Source of the DNA: JANOYY01 sp043720395
GTDB lineage: Bacteria > Actinomycetota > Acidimicrobiia > Acidimicrobiales > JANYDT01
Direction of reading: 5' to 3'
Assembly: GCA_043720395.1 (NCBI GenBank)
Contig: JAYSSR010000066.1
Span: 20,116-84,115 of the forward strand
DNA: 64,000 bases
Positions 41,285-50,285 of the stretch are shown here, piece after piece. The notes under the pieces were generated by a model. It saw nothing but the letters and a program-made list of their open reading frames with translations, was not told the origin of the DNA and made no database searches. How positions within the stretch are numbered: position 1 is the stretch's first letter; each line of letters begins with the position of its first letter. The translations under genes were made by a program, and so were the position numbers.

Positions 41285-43666
41285 TTAGTCGCCGTGTGCC
41301 CAGAGGTCGCGGGGCAGGCCAAGCACGTTCTCGGCGATCTTGTTCTTGTGGATCTCCGTTGTGCCGCCGCCGATGGTCGCCGCTCGCGCGCCGAGGTAGC
41401 CGTACTGCCATTTGCCGCGTCCGACGGCACCACGTGCCTTGCGGTCGAGCACACCTGCTGCCCCCGCGATGTCGATTGCCAACTCGAACAAATCCTTTTC
41501 GGACTCCTGCCCATAGACCTTCATGATCGAGCCCTCTGGCCCTGGTTGACCGTTGGACTGGACGTTGGCGACGTTGCGCATTCCGTTGATCATCATCAGC
41601 TGCGACGTTGCCCACGCACGACCGATGCGGGCCTGGATGAACGGGTCTTCTGCGCGGGAGCGTCCGGTGCCGTCCTTGGTCGTGCAGGCGAGGTCGATGA
41701 TCTCCGACAGGGAGTTCGAGTAGCGGACCTGTGCCCCGATGAACAGCGTTGAATGCTCGTGGGAGAGCGTGGTCCGGTTGACGTTCCAGCCGTCGTTGAC
41801 GCGTCCGATGATGTTGTCGATCGGCACCACGACGTCTTCGAAGAAAACTTCGTTGAAGTCGGCGGTGCCGGTGATCTGGCGGATGGGGCGGATCGAGATT
41901 CCCTCGCTGTCGAGCGGAATGGCGACCACGGAAATGCCCTGGTGCTTGGGTGCGGATTGATCTGTTCGCACGAGCGTGTAGATCCAGTTGCACCAATGCG
42001 CACTCGACGTCCAGATCTTCTGACCGTTGACCCTGATGGTGTCCCCGTCGATGTCGCCCCGCGTCCGAAGAGCGGCGAGATCGGAGCCAGCGTCGGGCTC
42101 GGAGAAACCTCCGGCCCAGAGATCGGCACCCGTGCGGACGCGCTCCAGGAAGCGCGCCTGCTGCGCCGGTGTGCCGTGACGGATCAGCGTGGGGCCGACG
42201 ATCGTGAGGCCTCGGTGTCCGGGCAAAGGAGGGACCCGACGAGCCGCAAGCTCGGCGTTGTAGATGATCTGCTGTCCGATCGTCGCGTTGCGACCCCCGT
42301 GCTCAGCTGGCCAGTGGATGCCGACCCACCGACCGGACGCCATGGTGCGCTGCCACTCGCGAAGGAACTCGCGGCGATCATCCGCGTTGGCCGGCATCCG
42401 GAATTCTGGGGTGCCCCAACCCGCGGGAAGGTTCTCGTCCAGCCAGGTTCGGAGCTCGTCGTGGAACTCGTCGTCGCCGGCGGCGTCGATGAGTGCTTGC
42501 AGGTTGTTCTCGACGGCAGCGCCCTTTGTGGTGGTGGCCCCGACCATGCGCGGACCAGCCAATCGCCGGCCGAGTTCCGCGAAGTGCTCCTCGGCGTCTC
42601 CGAGAACGAGCTGGGCGGACTTGACCCGACGCAGGAACAGGTGGAGATCGTGTTCCCAAGTGAACCCGATTCCGCCGTGGCACTGGATTGCCTCGTGCAC
42701 CGCGTGGACCGCGTTCTCGGTGGCGACAGCCTTCGCCATTCGGGCGGCGAGCGCGGCGTCGGGACGCTTGGCGTCGACTGCCCACGCCGCGTTGTACACG
42801 GCCGAGCGGGCGTTCTGTACGTCGATGAGCATCTCGGACACTCGATGCTTGATCGCCTGGAACCGACCGATCGGCTGCCCGAACGCCTGGCGTTGTTTTG
42901 CGTACTCGACCGTGATCTCCATAGCGCGCTCTGACGCGCCGACGGCTTGCGCTGCGAGGATCACCCAGGCACGGTTGAGCAAGTCCTCAACGGTGTTCAA
43001 ATCGACGCTACCCAGGCGGCGTGCGCCCGCCGAGGTGACGTCGATTGCCGCGAGACGTTGGGTCGGGTCAAGCGACGGCTGCTCGGCCAGCGTCACGCCT
43101 TCGGCACCTCTGTCGATCGCAAACCACGCGGGTCCGGCCTCGGTGTCGGCCTGGGCGATGAGGACGTCGGCGGAGGCACCGTCGAGCAGGTCGTCGGCGG
43201 TCCCGTCGACACGCCAGCCATCGGACGTTTCGCGCGCCGTGAACCCGGGATCGACGGCACGTGCCCCTGACACGGCAGCAAGGACCACCGTGCGCCCGCC
43301 GAGAAGCGCACGAGAGGTGTCGCCGATCATGGCCGATTCCGTCGTGTTGGCGACGGCGGCCGTGGCAGCTGCGCCGAGCGCGGCGAGGATCGAACTCGCA
43401 AGGACGCTGGTCAGAATCGGGACGACCGCTGTTGCTCGGCCGATCTGCTCCGCCACGATCGTGTCGTCCATGAGACTTCCGCCTGCGCCGCCGAGACTCT
43501 CGGGGAGTCCGAGGCCGACGATCCCGAGCTCGCACAACCGTGCCCAGAGATCCGGATCGCGCGCCGGTCCGCCGTCGTAGGCATCGCGAGGTGTGCCGTG
43601 CGTGGACAACAACTCGGACAGCGTCGACGCGAGCAGTTGCTGTTCGTCGGTCACCTGGTACGGCAT
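41285..43666 (-). CDS. Fused two-domain acyl-CoA dehydrogenase
   Basis: 793 residues: two acyl-CoA dehydrogenase units in one chain. Unit 1 (about 1-370) has LGIVGLGLPESLGGAGGSLM, a degenerate middle, YAKQRQAFGQPIGRFQAIKH and CHGGIGFTWEHDLHLFLRRV. Unit 2 (about 395-793) has WVGIHWPAEHGGRNATIGQQ, WAGGFSEPDAGSDLAALRTR, GQKIWTSSAHWCNW and IGGGTTEIHKNKIAENVLGL. Actinobacterial steroid and side-chain degraders usually encode these as separate alpha and beta subunits of a heterotetramer (FadE28/FadE29-type); here they are covalently joined. It is divergent from another dehydrogenase of the unit-1 type, 124 bp away. A steroid or cyclic acyl-CoA substrate is possible but not shown. Confidence 0.88.
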   Translation of the reverse strand: MPYQVTDEQQLLASTLSELLSTHGTPRDAYDGGPARDPDLWARLCELGIVGLGLPESLGGAGGSLMDDTIVAEQIGRATAVVPILTSVLASSILAALGAAATAAVANTTESAMIGDTSRALLGGRTVVLAAVSGARAVDPGFTARETSDGWRVDGTADDLLDGASADVLIAQADTEAGPAWFAIDRGAEGVTLAEQPSLDPTQRLAAIDVTSAGARRLGSVDLNTVEDLLNRAWVILAAQAVGASERAMEITVEYAKQRQAFGQPIGRFQAIKHRVSEMLIDVQNARSAVYNAAWAVDAKRPDAALAARMAKAVATENAVHAVHEAIQCHGGIGFTWEHDLHLFLRRVKSAQLVLGDAEEHFAELGRRLAGPRMVGATTTKGAAVENNLQALIDAAGDDEFHDELRTWLDENLPAGWGTPEFRMPANADDRREFLREWQRTMASGRWVGIHWPAEHGGRNATIGQQIIYNAELAARRVPPLPGHRGLTIVGPTLIRHGTPAQQARFLERVRTGADLWAGGFSEPDAGSDLAALRTRGDIDGDTIRVNGQKIWTSSAHWCNWIYTLVRTDQSAPKHQGISVVAIPLDSEGISIRPIRQITGTADFNEVFFEDVVVPIDNIIGRVNDGWNVNRTTLSHEHSTLFIGAQVRYSNSLSEIIDLACTTKDGTGRSRAEDPFIQARIGRAWATSQLMMINGMRNVANVQSNGQPGPEGSIMKVYGQESEKDLFELAIDIAGAAGVLDRKARGAVGRGKWQYGYLGARAATIGGGTTEIHKNKIAENVLGLPRDLWAHGD

Positions 43667-43790
43667 CAGTTACCTCGTGGGTTGCCTCGTGGTGGCGAGA
43701 AGCGAAGGTGGCACCCGCTTTCGGATCAGGTTATATGATTCAGCGAGCGACACTGGGTCGGTCGGGAAAAACCGAGAAGCGGAGCGTGTC

Positions 43791-44834
43791 GTGGACCTAG
43801 TGCCGTCGGCGGACGAAGTCGAGATCGTCGAATCGGTCGAGAGGTTCCTCTCGCAAGAACTGTCCCTCCCGCAGCTCCGGGAACGGATGCGTACGGGGGC
43901 GTCGCTTTCCAAGCAGGCATGGAACGCAGTCGCCGACCTTGGCGTCTTCACGCTCGGTCTTCCCGAGTCGCAGGGGGGAGCGGGGTGCTCAGTGGTAGAG
44001 GAAGCGCTCGTCTTCAGACAACTTGGACGCCACCTCGCGCCGGTGCCGTTCCTCGCCGCCGTGGTCGGCGCGCGGCTCGCCGCAGGTGCGGGTCTCGCTG
44101 CCATCTGCGACGCAATCGGCCGAGGAGAGCCCGTCGCCATCGGATCGGCCCTACCGCATTCGGTGGTCGGTCGAATCTGTAGCGGGACGTTCCGTGTCTA
44201 CGACATCCCAGGTGCAGTGTGGTTCCTGCTCATCGGTGACGGGGGACAGCTCGCATTGCTGGCGGCACCCGATGCAGCAACGCCCGGTGTTTCGTCCGTG
44301 GACCTCGAAAGCCTCGACCCGTCCGCCCATCTGTGCGACGTGTCCCTCGACGGCGTCGAAGCGCTGACAGCAGACGAAACCGGTCCGGAGGGCGTGCTCC
44401 ATGCGACTGGTTCGATCCTGTGCTCGGCGATGCTGGTGGGTGCGGCTGAAGCGGTGCGAGATACGAGCGTTGCCTATGCGAAGGATCGTGTGCAGTTCGG
44501 CCGACCGATCGGCGTGAATCAGGCCATCAAGCACCGATGTGCCGACATGGCAGTGCTGTGCGAAGCAGCGTGTTCACAGCTCTTTTTCGCGGCGGTCGCG
44601 CTGCGAGACGGTCGACCCGACGCCACCTTTCAAGTTGCTGCAGCTCGACGCATCGCGACGAAAGCGGCCGTCGAGAACACGCGCGGCAACGTCCAGGTTC
44701 ACGGTGGCATGGGGTACACGTGGGAGCACGACGCGCACCTCTACGTGACTCGGATGCACGCCCTCCATTCACTCTTCGGCGAAGGGCACGTCCACCAGAA
44801 ACTCGTCCTCGAACACGCCGCCGCGCCGCTCTAG
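43791..44834 (+). CDS. Acyl-CoA dehydrogenase, partner-subunit type
   Basis: 347 residues from GTG 43791 with CGGAG upstream; earlier in-frame starts run into the divergent gene's promoter. It resembles unit 1 of the fused protein: LGVFTLGLPESQGGAGCSVV, a short middle domain without a SEPxxGSD block, VAYAKDRVQFGRPIGVNQAI and VHGGMGYTWEHDAHLYVTRM. Lacking the full FAD/substrate block, such proteins usually act as one subunit of a heteromeric dehydrogenase. Its partner could be unit 2 of the fused gene or one of the other dehydrogenases in the window. Confidence 0.85.
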   Translation: MDLVPSADEVEIVESVERFLSQELSLPQLRERMRTGASLSKQAWNAVADLGVFTLGLPESQGGAGCSVVEEALVFRQLGRHLAPVPFLAAVVGARLAAGAGLAAICDAIGRGEPVAIGSALPHSVVGRICSGTFRVYDIPGAVWFLLIGDGGQLALLAAPDAATPGVSSVDLESLDPSAHLCDVSLDGVEALTADETGPEGVLHATGSILCSAMLVGAAEAVRDTSVAYAKDRVQFGRPIGVNQAIKHRCADMAVLCEAACSQLFFAAVALRDGRPDATFQVAAARRIATKAAVENTRGNVQVHGGMGYTWEHDAHLYVTRMHALHSLFGEGHVHQKLVLEHAAAPL

Positions 44835-44925
44835 GGCACGAAAGCCGAATTTCCGGGCTGACGTCCGACTCGACGGCCGAGGTTACACAAGGTGTTCCTA
44901 GTGAGGCGCCAGGCGCCGAACTTGG

Positions 44926-46137
44926 GTGGCGATGCCTGGAGTAACAGGCGGACCGTCGTGCTGGCCGTTGCGTCAGAATGGCTTGGTGGAGGAAGAGACC
45001 CTGGCATCGCTGCTTGATAGAGCGTCGTTGGCGGGCACCCAGCCGATTTCGGACGATGCGCTTCTTCGTCGCCTTCGGTCGGAGGCCACGACATGGATGA
45101 ACGCGGTTCGAATGCAACGGGCAAGACTGGAACCAAGCCAGAACCGAGATCTGTGGGAGGTCGAGATTGACCTTCACTTTCTTCTCGTCGCTCTCGTTCG
45201 ACTCGAGCGGGCCGTTGCGCGAGCAGCCGGCGAAGTGGCCGCCCTGCAGCCCACGCTGACCGACGAACTGGAGTCGTGCCGCAGGGCCCTTCCGGGACTT
45301 CGGCGGATGCGAGATATCGGCGAACACGCCGACGAGTACAACATTTCGAAGGGACGACGGACTGACGTTCGACGCGCCGAAGTTCAGTCGTGGGGCATGC
45401 ACACCAACTCCGCTGGCGGACTCGTTTGGCAGTGGATTGGACAAGAGCTGGATCTGTACTACGCCATCAAGAATCATCCGGGCTGCAAATGGCTCAGCCT
45501 CACGGTGTTAGCCGACCGTGTTCTCGGTCCGAAATACAAGGTCGTCAAGGTCAGATATTTCACTGCGCCGATTATCTCGACGCCGCGTGATCTCACCGGC
45601 CCGCAACGCCAGCAGGCTTACCTTTCCGCTCTTCGAGTCGATCCGCGAATCGAAGTTCACCTCGGCAACTTCCGGCCCCGCCGCAAATCCGGCATCCTGC
45701 TTCGTCCCGCAAGCGTGGCCGGTCAAATAGGCGAGATCTCCACATTCGAGGAGAAAGGCTCAGACGTCAACCTTGCCGTGTGGGCGATGGCCGACGCCTA
45801 CGAAGGACACGCTCCGTGTGCCGTCATCGTCAGCGGTGACAGCGACTTCGTCGAACCAGCGCGCCTGCTGCGTCAGCGCGGAACGACTGTGGGCGTCATC
45901 ATTCCCGAGATCGGCCAGCGCGTGAACACCATTCCCCGTGATTTCACGAAAGCGCTCCGTAAGGCGGACCTGGTCGCTAGTCAGCCTCCCCAACCCCGTG
46001 ATCGAAGGAAACGGCCGGGCAATTCACCGGCCGCCAAGCTGGGTATAAAGCGAAACGCCCGCACGAGGCGGGGCGTCTGCACCGTACAGCCGAAGCCGTA
46101 CGGAGGGTTACTTAACCTTACCCCACCTCGCCCTTGA
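44926..46137 (+). CDS. HEPN-like/NYN fusion, putative RNase
   Basis: 403 residues from GTG 44926 (start poorly supported; conserved sequence begins about residue 25). Residues about 50-175 are all-helical with R129-x4-H134 (RRMRDIGEHADEY), the form of a HEPN RNase motif, and continue WGMHTNSAGGLVWQWIG. Residues 177-350 are a NYN (PIN-like) RNase domain: KVRYFTAPI, RIEVHLGNF, FEEKGSDVNLAVWAMAD and AVIVSGDSDFVEPARLLRQR. The NYN opening, normally DGFNLYY, reads QELDLYY, so the first catalytic Asp is absent and the helical domain is spliced in at that point. The basic tail after 350 includes a DNA hairpin (about 46045-46075) that may be a terminator. This is a chimera, and the activity of either domain is uncertain. 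Confidence 0.7.
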   Translation: MAMPGVTGGPSCWPLRQNGLVEEETLASLLDRASLAGTQPISDDALLRRLRSEATTWMNAVRMQRARLEPSQNRDLWEVEIDLHFLLVALVRLERAVARAAGEVAALQPTLTDELESCRRALPGLRRMRDIGEHADEYNISKGRRTDVRRAEVQSWGMHTNSAGGLVWQWIGQELDLYYAIKNHPGCKWLSLTVLADRVLGPKYKVVKVRYFTAPIISTPRDLTGPQRQQAYLSALRVDPRIEVHLGNFRPRRKSGILLRPASVAGQIGEISTFEEKGSDVNLAVWAMADAYEGHAPCAVIVSGDSDFVEPARLLRQRGTTVGVIIPEIGQRVNTIPRDFTKALRKADLVASQPPQPRDRRKRPGNSPAAKLGIKRNARTRRGVCTVQPKPYGGLLNLTPPRP

Positions 46138-46440
46138 AAGCAATGCGCCCGACCGGGAAGCGGCTTGCTCCGATGATGGACGGGCCTCCGTGTCGGTTGG
46201 CGTGAGGCTCGTGACCCCGGGCATTCCGTCATGCCGTAGCTGGAGAGCATTCCCTCGAGGCCGAAGACCTCGCGCATCTGGTGGTGCAGATCGACCGGTC
46301 GGGCAGCGCCTCCGCACTGCAGGGCTCGCAACGCCGGCAGGAGTGGCTCGGTTCCCTTGGCGAACTGCGCCGCCCGGAGGAGGTCCCGCCGGACGAATTC
46401 TGTTGTATTCCGAGCACCCGAAACGGCTCTGACGTGTCAG
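46131..46440 (-). pseudogene. Acyl-CoA synthetase fragment
   Basis: Across three minus-strand frames the pieces FVRRDLLRAAQFAKGTEPLL, LPALRALQCGGAARP, VDLHHQMREVFGLEGML and SSYGMTECPG appear in the order found in AMP-dependent acyl-CoA ligases (up to the A5 motif), then PSIIGASRFPVGRI after another frameshift. About 100 residues remain of a 500-residue enzyme. It fills most of the 360-bp gap between the NYN fusion and the DUF2278 gene. Confidence 0.65.
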
Positions 46441-46497
46441 GCTTCGCCGAACATCCGGCATCAGCTCAACGGTCGGTGCAACGTAGGAGAACCGCAG

Positions 46498-47151
46498 ATG
46501 ACATTGAACAACGGGTACGGGGTCGTTCATGGAACCCTGTCCGGAACGTCACGAGACACTCCTGACAACCAGGGTCGCTGGTACCACGTGCACCTACGGA
46601 TCGACGCAGGCACGAACATCTACGGGGCAGCCGTCGATGTCGATTCGAAGAAGTCTTCCATCGGCGTGCAATGGAAGGTCGTGGCCATCGACGGTGCGGA
46701 CCTATCGACCCTCACGGGCGCTCCGGAATTTCATGCGATCGCGTCAAACGCTGGATCAGGGGCACTTGACCACATTCGTTTCGCTGCGACGTCGGCATTC
46801 AGGATCCGTTGGATCAAGGTGAAATTGTGGTTCTTCACGATCAAGATTCCGCTCTTCGTGTGGCAACCATGGAAGTCGGGAACGCACGTCGAGGCCACGG
46901 CTGCCCTTGAGGCGATGCTTCACGTGGGAGGGTCGGTCGCCGTATGGGGCGAGCCGTTCACGTCCGGGTTCGGTGTTCATAACGTGCATCAGAATCAGGG
47001 AGATCCGTCGGGCAGTCAGTGGTTCGAAGAAAACGGTATCTGGCAAGACGGCGGCGTTGCGTGCGCGCAACCTGGCGGGACTTTCCGACTCTTCGTGTCC
47101 AAATTCAGCACGCAGGCGTCAGCGACCGATGCGAATGGGCATCCGGTTTGA
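46498..47151 (+). CDS. DUF2278 family protein
   Basis: 217 residues; ATG 46498 with GTAGGAGAACC upstream. It starts MTLNNGYGVVHGTLSGTSRD and contains RWYHVHLRIDAGTNIYGAAV, VGGSVAVWGEPFTSGFGVHN and VHQNQGDPSGSQWFEENGIW, the conserved layout of DUF2278 (YukJ-type) proteins. The His and Gln/Asn-rich NVHQNQGDP block is the family's hallmark. No signal peptide is seen, and no function is established. It stands alone, beside an acyl-CoA ligase relic. Confidence 0.82.
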   Translation: MTLNNGYGVVHGTLSGTSRDTPDNQGRWYHVHLRIDAGTNIYGAAVDVDSKKSSIGVQWKVVAIDGADLSTLTGAPEFHAIASNAGSGALDHIRFAATSAFRIRWIKVKLWFFTIKIPLFVWQPWKSGTHVEATAALEAMLHVGGSVAVWGEPFTSGFGVHNVHQNQGDPSGSQWFEENGIWQDGGVACAQPGGTFRLFVSKFSTQASATDANGHPV

Positions 47152-47181
47152 CGACTGACGACTGCGAACTGCAAGGCGGGG

Positions 47182-48486
47182 CTACTTCCTCGGCGCCTTC
47201 CTGCCCGCCGTCGCTAACGCGAGGCGGGCGGGAATCTTCGACGCGATCTCGCCTGCGGGTTCCTCGGCGCTCAACCACACGCGTCCGATCGTGAAGCACC
47301 GCGCACCGGGGTCCTGGTTGGGGTCGAGGCGGAACGCGAGGACGCTGCCCTGCCACGGTGCGCCGGTTGCCACGCCCTTGCCGGGCTCAATGCCCTTGAA
47401 CGGCACCGCCGGATGGGTGAGGGGGATCGTCACCACACGTTCATTGGGGTAGAGGTGGATGCCCATCGTCGGGTGGCGCCCGGCTGCGTTGGACCAGAAC
47501 ACACGTGCAACCATGCCACCGCCGGGCACGGTGCGAGCGGAGAACGAGCCCTCGTAGGAGTACTCGAAGGTCAGCGTCTTGAAGCGATTGGCATCGATCG
47601 CCCGACCGCCGGGGAGGCTGAGTACGAGTCCTGGATCGCCTTCCTTGCCGGTGTTGACGGCGATGTTGCAGCCGCGGAACCGTCTGCCGGAAACGGTCGC
47701 TCCGGGTTGGATATGCACCTGTTGTGCGACATCGGACAACGTGTCCATGTCCCACGGGTTGCCCGCCCAGGTTGCGTAGTCGAGCTTGTCACCGGGCTTT
47801 GGATCAGGCGGCGCGACGCCGGTCAGCTCCTGCGGATTCGATACCCCGCCAGGGACGAGACGGATCCAATCGATGTCGAAGTGTCCGACGACGGTGCCGA
47901 CAAACCGCAAGCCGGTGATCTGTCCACTCCAGGGGACAACCATGCCGTCGACGGTGCCGTCGTTGCCGAGGTTGACCTCGTAGGTCTGCCAGCCGCCGCG
48001 TCCCCAGAACGCCTGACCGCCCTGGCAGGCTGCGGTCATGGCGAGGCAATTGAACCAGCGCAGACCGATGGGCGCGCCTTCGGGCGCGTTCATCCGGATG
48101 ACAAAGCGGCGGTAGTGGTCTGCCTCAATCGGCACCCGGCCGCCCTCGCGACCGTGCGGAATTCCGGTGGGGAAGCCTGACCAGACGGGGTCGAACTGGA
48201 ACGGCCCGGCGGTGTCGAAGTGGAGTTGGCCGCCCTCGATTGATTTGTTCGTGCCGCCCACGAACATTGCCTCGTTCGTGTCGAGCACGAGGTCTTCTTG
48301 GTTGGAGAAATCCATCGGGTCGCCGAATGCGTCGAGATGGTAGTCGTCGCCCGCCTGCGCTGCGGAGGCGGGCGGGGTGGTGGCCTGCGAGAACCCGACG
48401 CTTGTTCCGATGAACACGGCAAGGGTGACGAACACGCCGACGCTGAGCCGACGTGCGTTCCAAGTCTTGTTTCGGGATTCGCTCAT
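47182..48486 (-). CDS. Secreted protein of unknown function
   Basis: 434 residues from ATG 48486 with a strong GGAGGT site (an in-frame upstream start at 48630 lacks one). A signal peptide (RRLSVGVFVTLAVFIGTSVG, then cleavage after PASAAQA) precedes a long Gly/Asp/Trp-rich, all-beta-looking mature part. It shows two similar segments: HYRRFVIRMNAPEG with HFDIDWIRLVPGG, and RFKTLTFEYSYEG with CFTIGRVWLSAEE, that may be jelly-roll carbohydrate-binding-like modules. No catalytic motif is recognised. It is divergent from the DUF2271 gene (255 bp). Confidence 0.7.
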   Translation of the reverse strand: MSESRNKTWNARRLSVGVFVTLAVFIGTSVGFSQATTPPASAAQAGDDYHLDAFGDPMDFSNQEDLVLDTNEAMFVGGTNKSIEGGQLHFDTAGPFQFDPVWSGFPTGIPHGREGGRVPIEADHYRRFVIRMNAPEGAPIGLRWFNCLAMTAACQGGQAFWGRGGWQTYEVNLGNDGTVDGMVVPWSGQITGLRFVGTVVGHFDIDWIRLVPGGVSNPQELTGVAPPDPKPGDKLDYATWAGNPWDMDTLSDVAQQVHIQPGATVSGRRFRGCNIAVNTGKEGDPGLVLSLPGGRAIDANRFKTLTFEYSYEGSFSARTVPGGGMVARVFWSNAAGRHPTMGIHLYPNERVVTIPLTHPAVPFKGIEPGKGVATGAPWQGSVLAFRLDPNQDPGARCFTIGRVWLSAEEPAGEIASKIPARLALATAGRKAPRK

Positions 48487-48740
48487 TGGTGACCTCCGGT
48501 GTCGGCGTCGGTTCCGTGCGGTCGCTCGTTCGCTCACCGTCCGGGTGACGTCATCGGCACGGATCGGTCCGCGGTTGACCGCTGACTGTGTTCGAGGTTC
48601 CTTGCCGTGCACTGTCGTCGTTCTCACCAAGGTCTAACAATGCGCCCCTACCGTCGAAGCAGCCTCCCCCTGGTTCCTAGATCCAAACACACAGGTGTCG
48701 TGCTTGGTCGGTGGTGCCAGCAAACGAAACGTCCGAGAAC

Positions 48741-49469
48741 ATGACCGATCACAAGCCCCTGACAGAGTCCACCGAGCCAGATCAAAAGATCGGGCACCCG
48801 GTCCTTGCGCGGAGGCGTCTTCTGCTCGGCGGGACGTCGCTGGTTGGATTGCTTGCCGTCGGGCGCAGGTCGTTCGCGTCCGCGGCCACGAAGAAGAAGA
48901 CCACGACGACGAAGAAGCGGGCCGTAACGACCAAAAAGGCGACCGCCACGACGACTGCCGCAACGGCGACAAAGGAAGTTGCCAAAGGTTCGGCGTTCGA
49001 CTCCGGACTTGAGGTGGCAATCAGTTACACCTTCGCGTCGACAGAGTCAGGCGGCCGTTTTCGCAATCCGTACACCGCGGTGTGGATCGAGGACGCAAGC
49101 GCGAATGTTGTAAGGACCGTCGACCTTTCGGTGCAGCTCGGCAAGGGCCTACGTTGGCTGAACGAACTTCGCCGCTGGTACAGCGGCGATGCGGCTCGCA
49201 TCTCCCACGGCGGAGCGGAGCAGGTCGAGACGCTCTCAAGCGCGACGCGCGTCGCCGGTACCTACGACGTGGTGTGGGATGGAACCGATGACAACGGCGC
49301 AGTCGTTTCACAGGGCGCGTACGTGGTCTGTGTCGAAGCATCGAGGGAGAAGGGCCCGTACGGCCTCGTTCGTCAGCCCCTGACCATTGAGTCGACGCCC
49401 TTCACCAAGACATTCGCCGGGAACGGCGAACTCACCGCGGTCGTTGTCAAACTGCGTGCGAAGGCGTGA
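48741..49469 (+). CDS. DUF2271 exported protein (flavin electron-transfer set)
   Basis: 242 residues from ATG 48741. A twin-arginine signal (ARRRLLLGGTSLVGLLA, 23-39) is followed by a Lys/Thr-rich linker (50-80). The DUF2271 domain (about 88-242) reads LEVAISYTFASTESGGRFRN, LRRWYSGDAARISHGGA and YDVVWDGTDDNGAVVSQGAY. At 166-169 the family's SGAT, which resembles the ApbE flavinylation motif, is SSAT here, so covalent FMN attachment is doubtful. DUF2271 proteins commonly accompany PepSY membrane proteins and ApbE, as here (gene 1 bp downstream and ApbE convergent). Export by Tat suggests folding, perhaps with cofactor, before secretion. Confidence 0.82.
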   Translation: MTDHKPLTESTEPDQKIGHPVLARRRLLLGGTSLVGLLAVGRRSFASAATKKKTTTTKKRAVTTKKATATTTAATATKEVAKGSAFDSGLEVAISYTFASTESGGRFRNPYTAVWIEDASANVVRTVDLSVQLGKGLRWLNELRRWYSGDAARISHGGAEQVETLSSATRVAGTYDVVWDGTDDNGAVVSQGAYVVCVEASREKGPYGLVRQPLTIESTPFTKTFAGNGELTAVVVKLRAKA

Positions 49470-49470
49470 C

Positions 49471-50265
49471 GTGAATCGGACGCCGGCCCCCGCGCCGCTG
49501 GCATTGGCCGGCGCGTCCGGCGATGTCTTCGGCGACACCCGGCTGGACGATGAATTCGAAGACGATGTAGGCGAAGACGAAGACGAAGACGAAGACGCCG
49601 AATCCGCGAGGAACTCGGCGAGCCGAGGAGTCGGGCTCGCCGACGCAACGCGATCCCCGATTCGACGCGGCCGCAAGCGCAGCCCCAAGGCGTCCGCTCA
49701 TCGGTGGACGCGCCTGATCCACGTGTACACGTCGATGATCAGTCTGCTGGTCGTGTTGTTCTTCTCGGTCACCGGTCTCACGCTCAACCATCCGGAGTGG
49801 ACGCTGGGTTTTGATCCATCCAGGTCCACGGTGTCGGGCACGCTGCCGGCCGATTGGAAGTCGGGTGACACCATCGACTGGCTGGTCGTTTCTGAGCACC
49901 TCCGGTCGGCCAATTCAGTGCGTGGCGCGCTCGCCGACAAGCGCGCCGATGAGCTCCAAGGATCGATCAGTTACAAGGGCCCGGGATACGCAGCCGATGC
50001 GTTCATCGACGTCACCACGGGCAGCTACGAGCTGACCGTCGGCCGCCAAGGACTTGTCGGGATCATGAACGATCTCCACAAGGGACGCGACACCCGAAAG
50101 TCGTGGCTGTGGCTCATCGACGTTGCAGCGGTGCTGCTCATCGCGATATCCGCGACCGGTCTCGTGCTTCAGTTCTTCATCCGCAAGCGTCGTCGCTCGG
50201 CGTTGATCTCTGCTGGAGCGGGCACGGCCGTGGGGGTCGCGCTGATCTGGTTGGCGATGCGCTGA
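49471..50265 (+). CDS. PepSY-type membrane protein
   Basis: 264 residues from GTG 49471, 1 bp after the DUF2271 stop. It opens with about 75 disordered residues that include a very acidic Glu-Asp repeat coded by four tandem GAAGAC hexamers (49573-49596). A first transmembrane helix (MISLLVVLFFSVTGLTLNHP) follows, then an extracytoplasmic PepSY-like domain of about 110 residues with GIMNDLHKGRDTRKSWLWLI, and a final pair of helices (VAAVLLIAISATGLVLQFFI and ALISAGAGTAVGVALIWLAM). PepSY membrane proteins pass electrons across the membrane in flavin- or heme-based systems; its His residues could ligate heme. Confidence 0.8.
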   Translation: MNRTPAPAPLALAGASGDVFGDTRLDDEFEDDVGEDEDEDEDAESARNSASRGVGLADATRSPIRRGRKRSPKASAHRWTRLIHVYTSMISLLVVLFFSVTGLTLNHPEWTLGFDPSRSTVSGTLPADWKSGDTIDWLVVSEHLRSANSVRGALADKRADELQGSISYKGPGYAADAFIDVTTGSYELTVGRQGLVGIMNDLHKGRDTRKSWLWLIDVAAVLLIAISATGLVLQFFIRKRRRSALISAGAGTAVGVALIWLAMR

Positions 50266-50285
50266 GGCCCGTCCGCTGGCGGGCG

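Noticed and set aside
41262..41290. tRNA T-arm-like GGTTCGAGTC on the minus strand
   Set aside because: Flanking bases do not form a T stem, and no anticodon or acceptor arm can be drawn.
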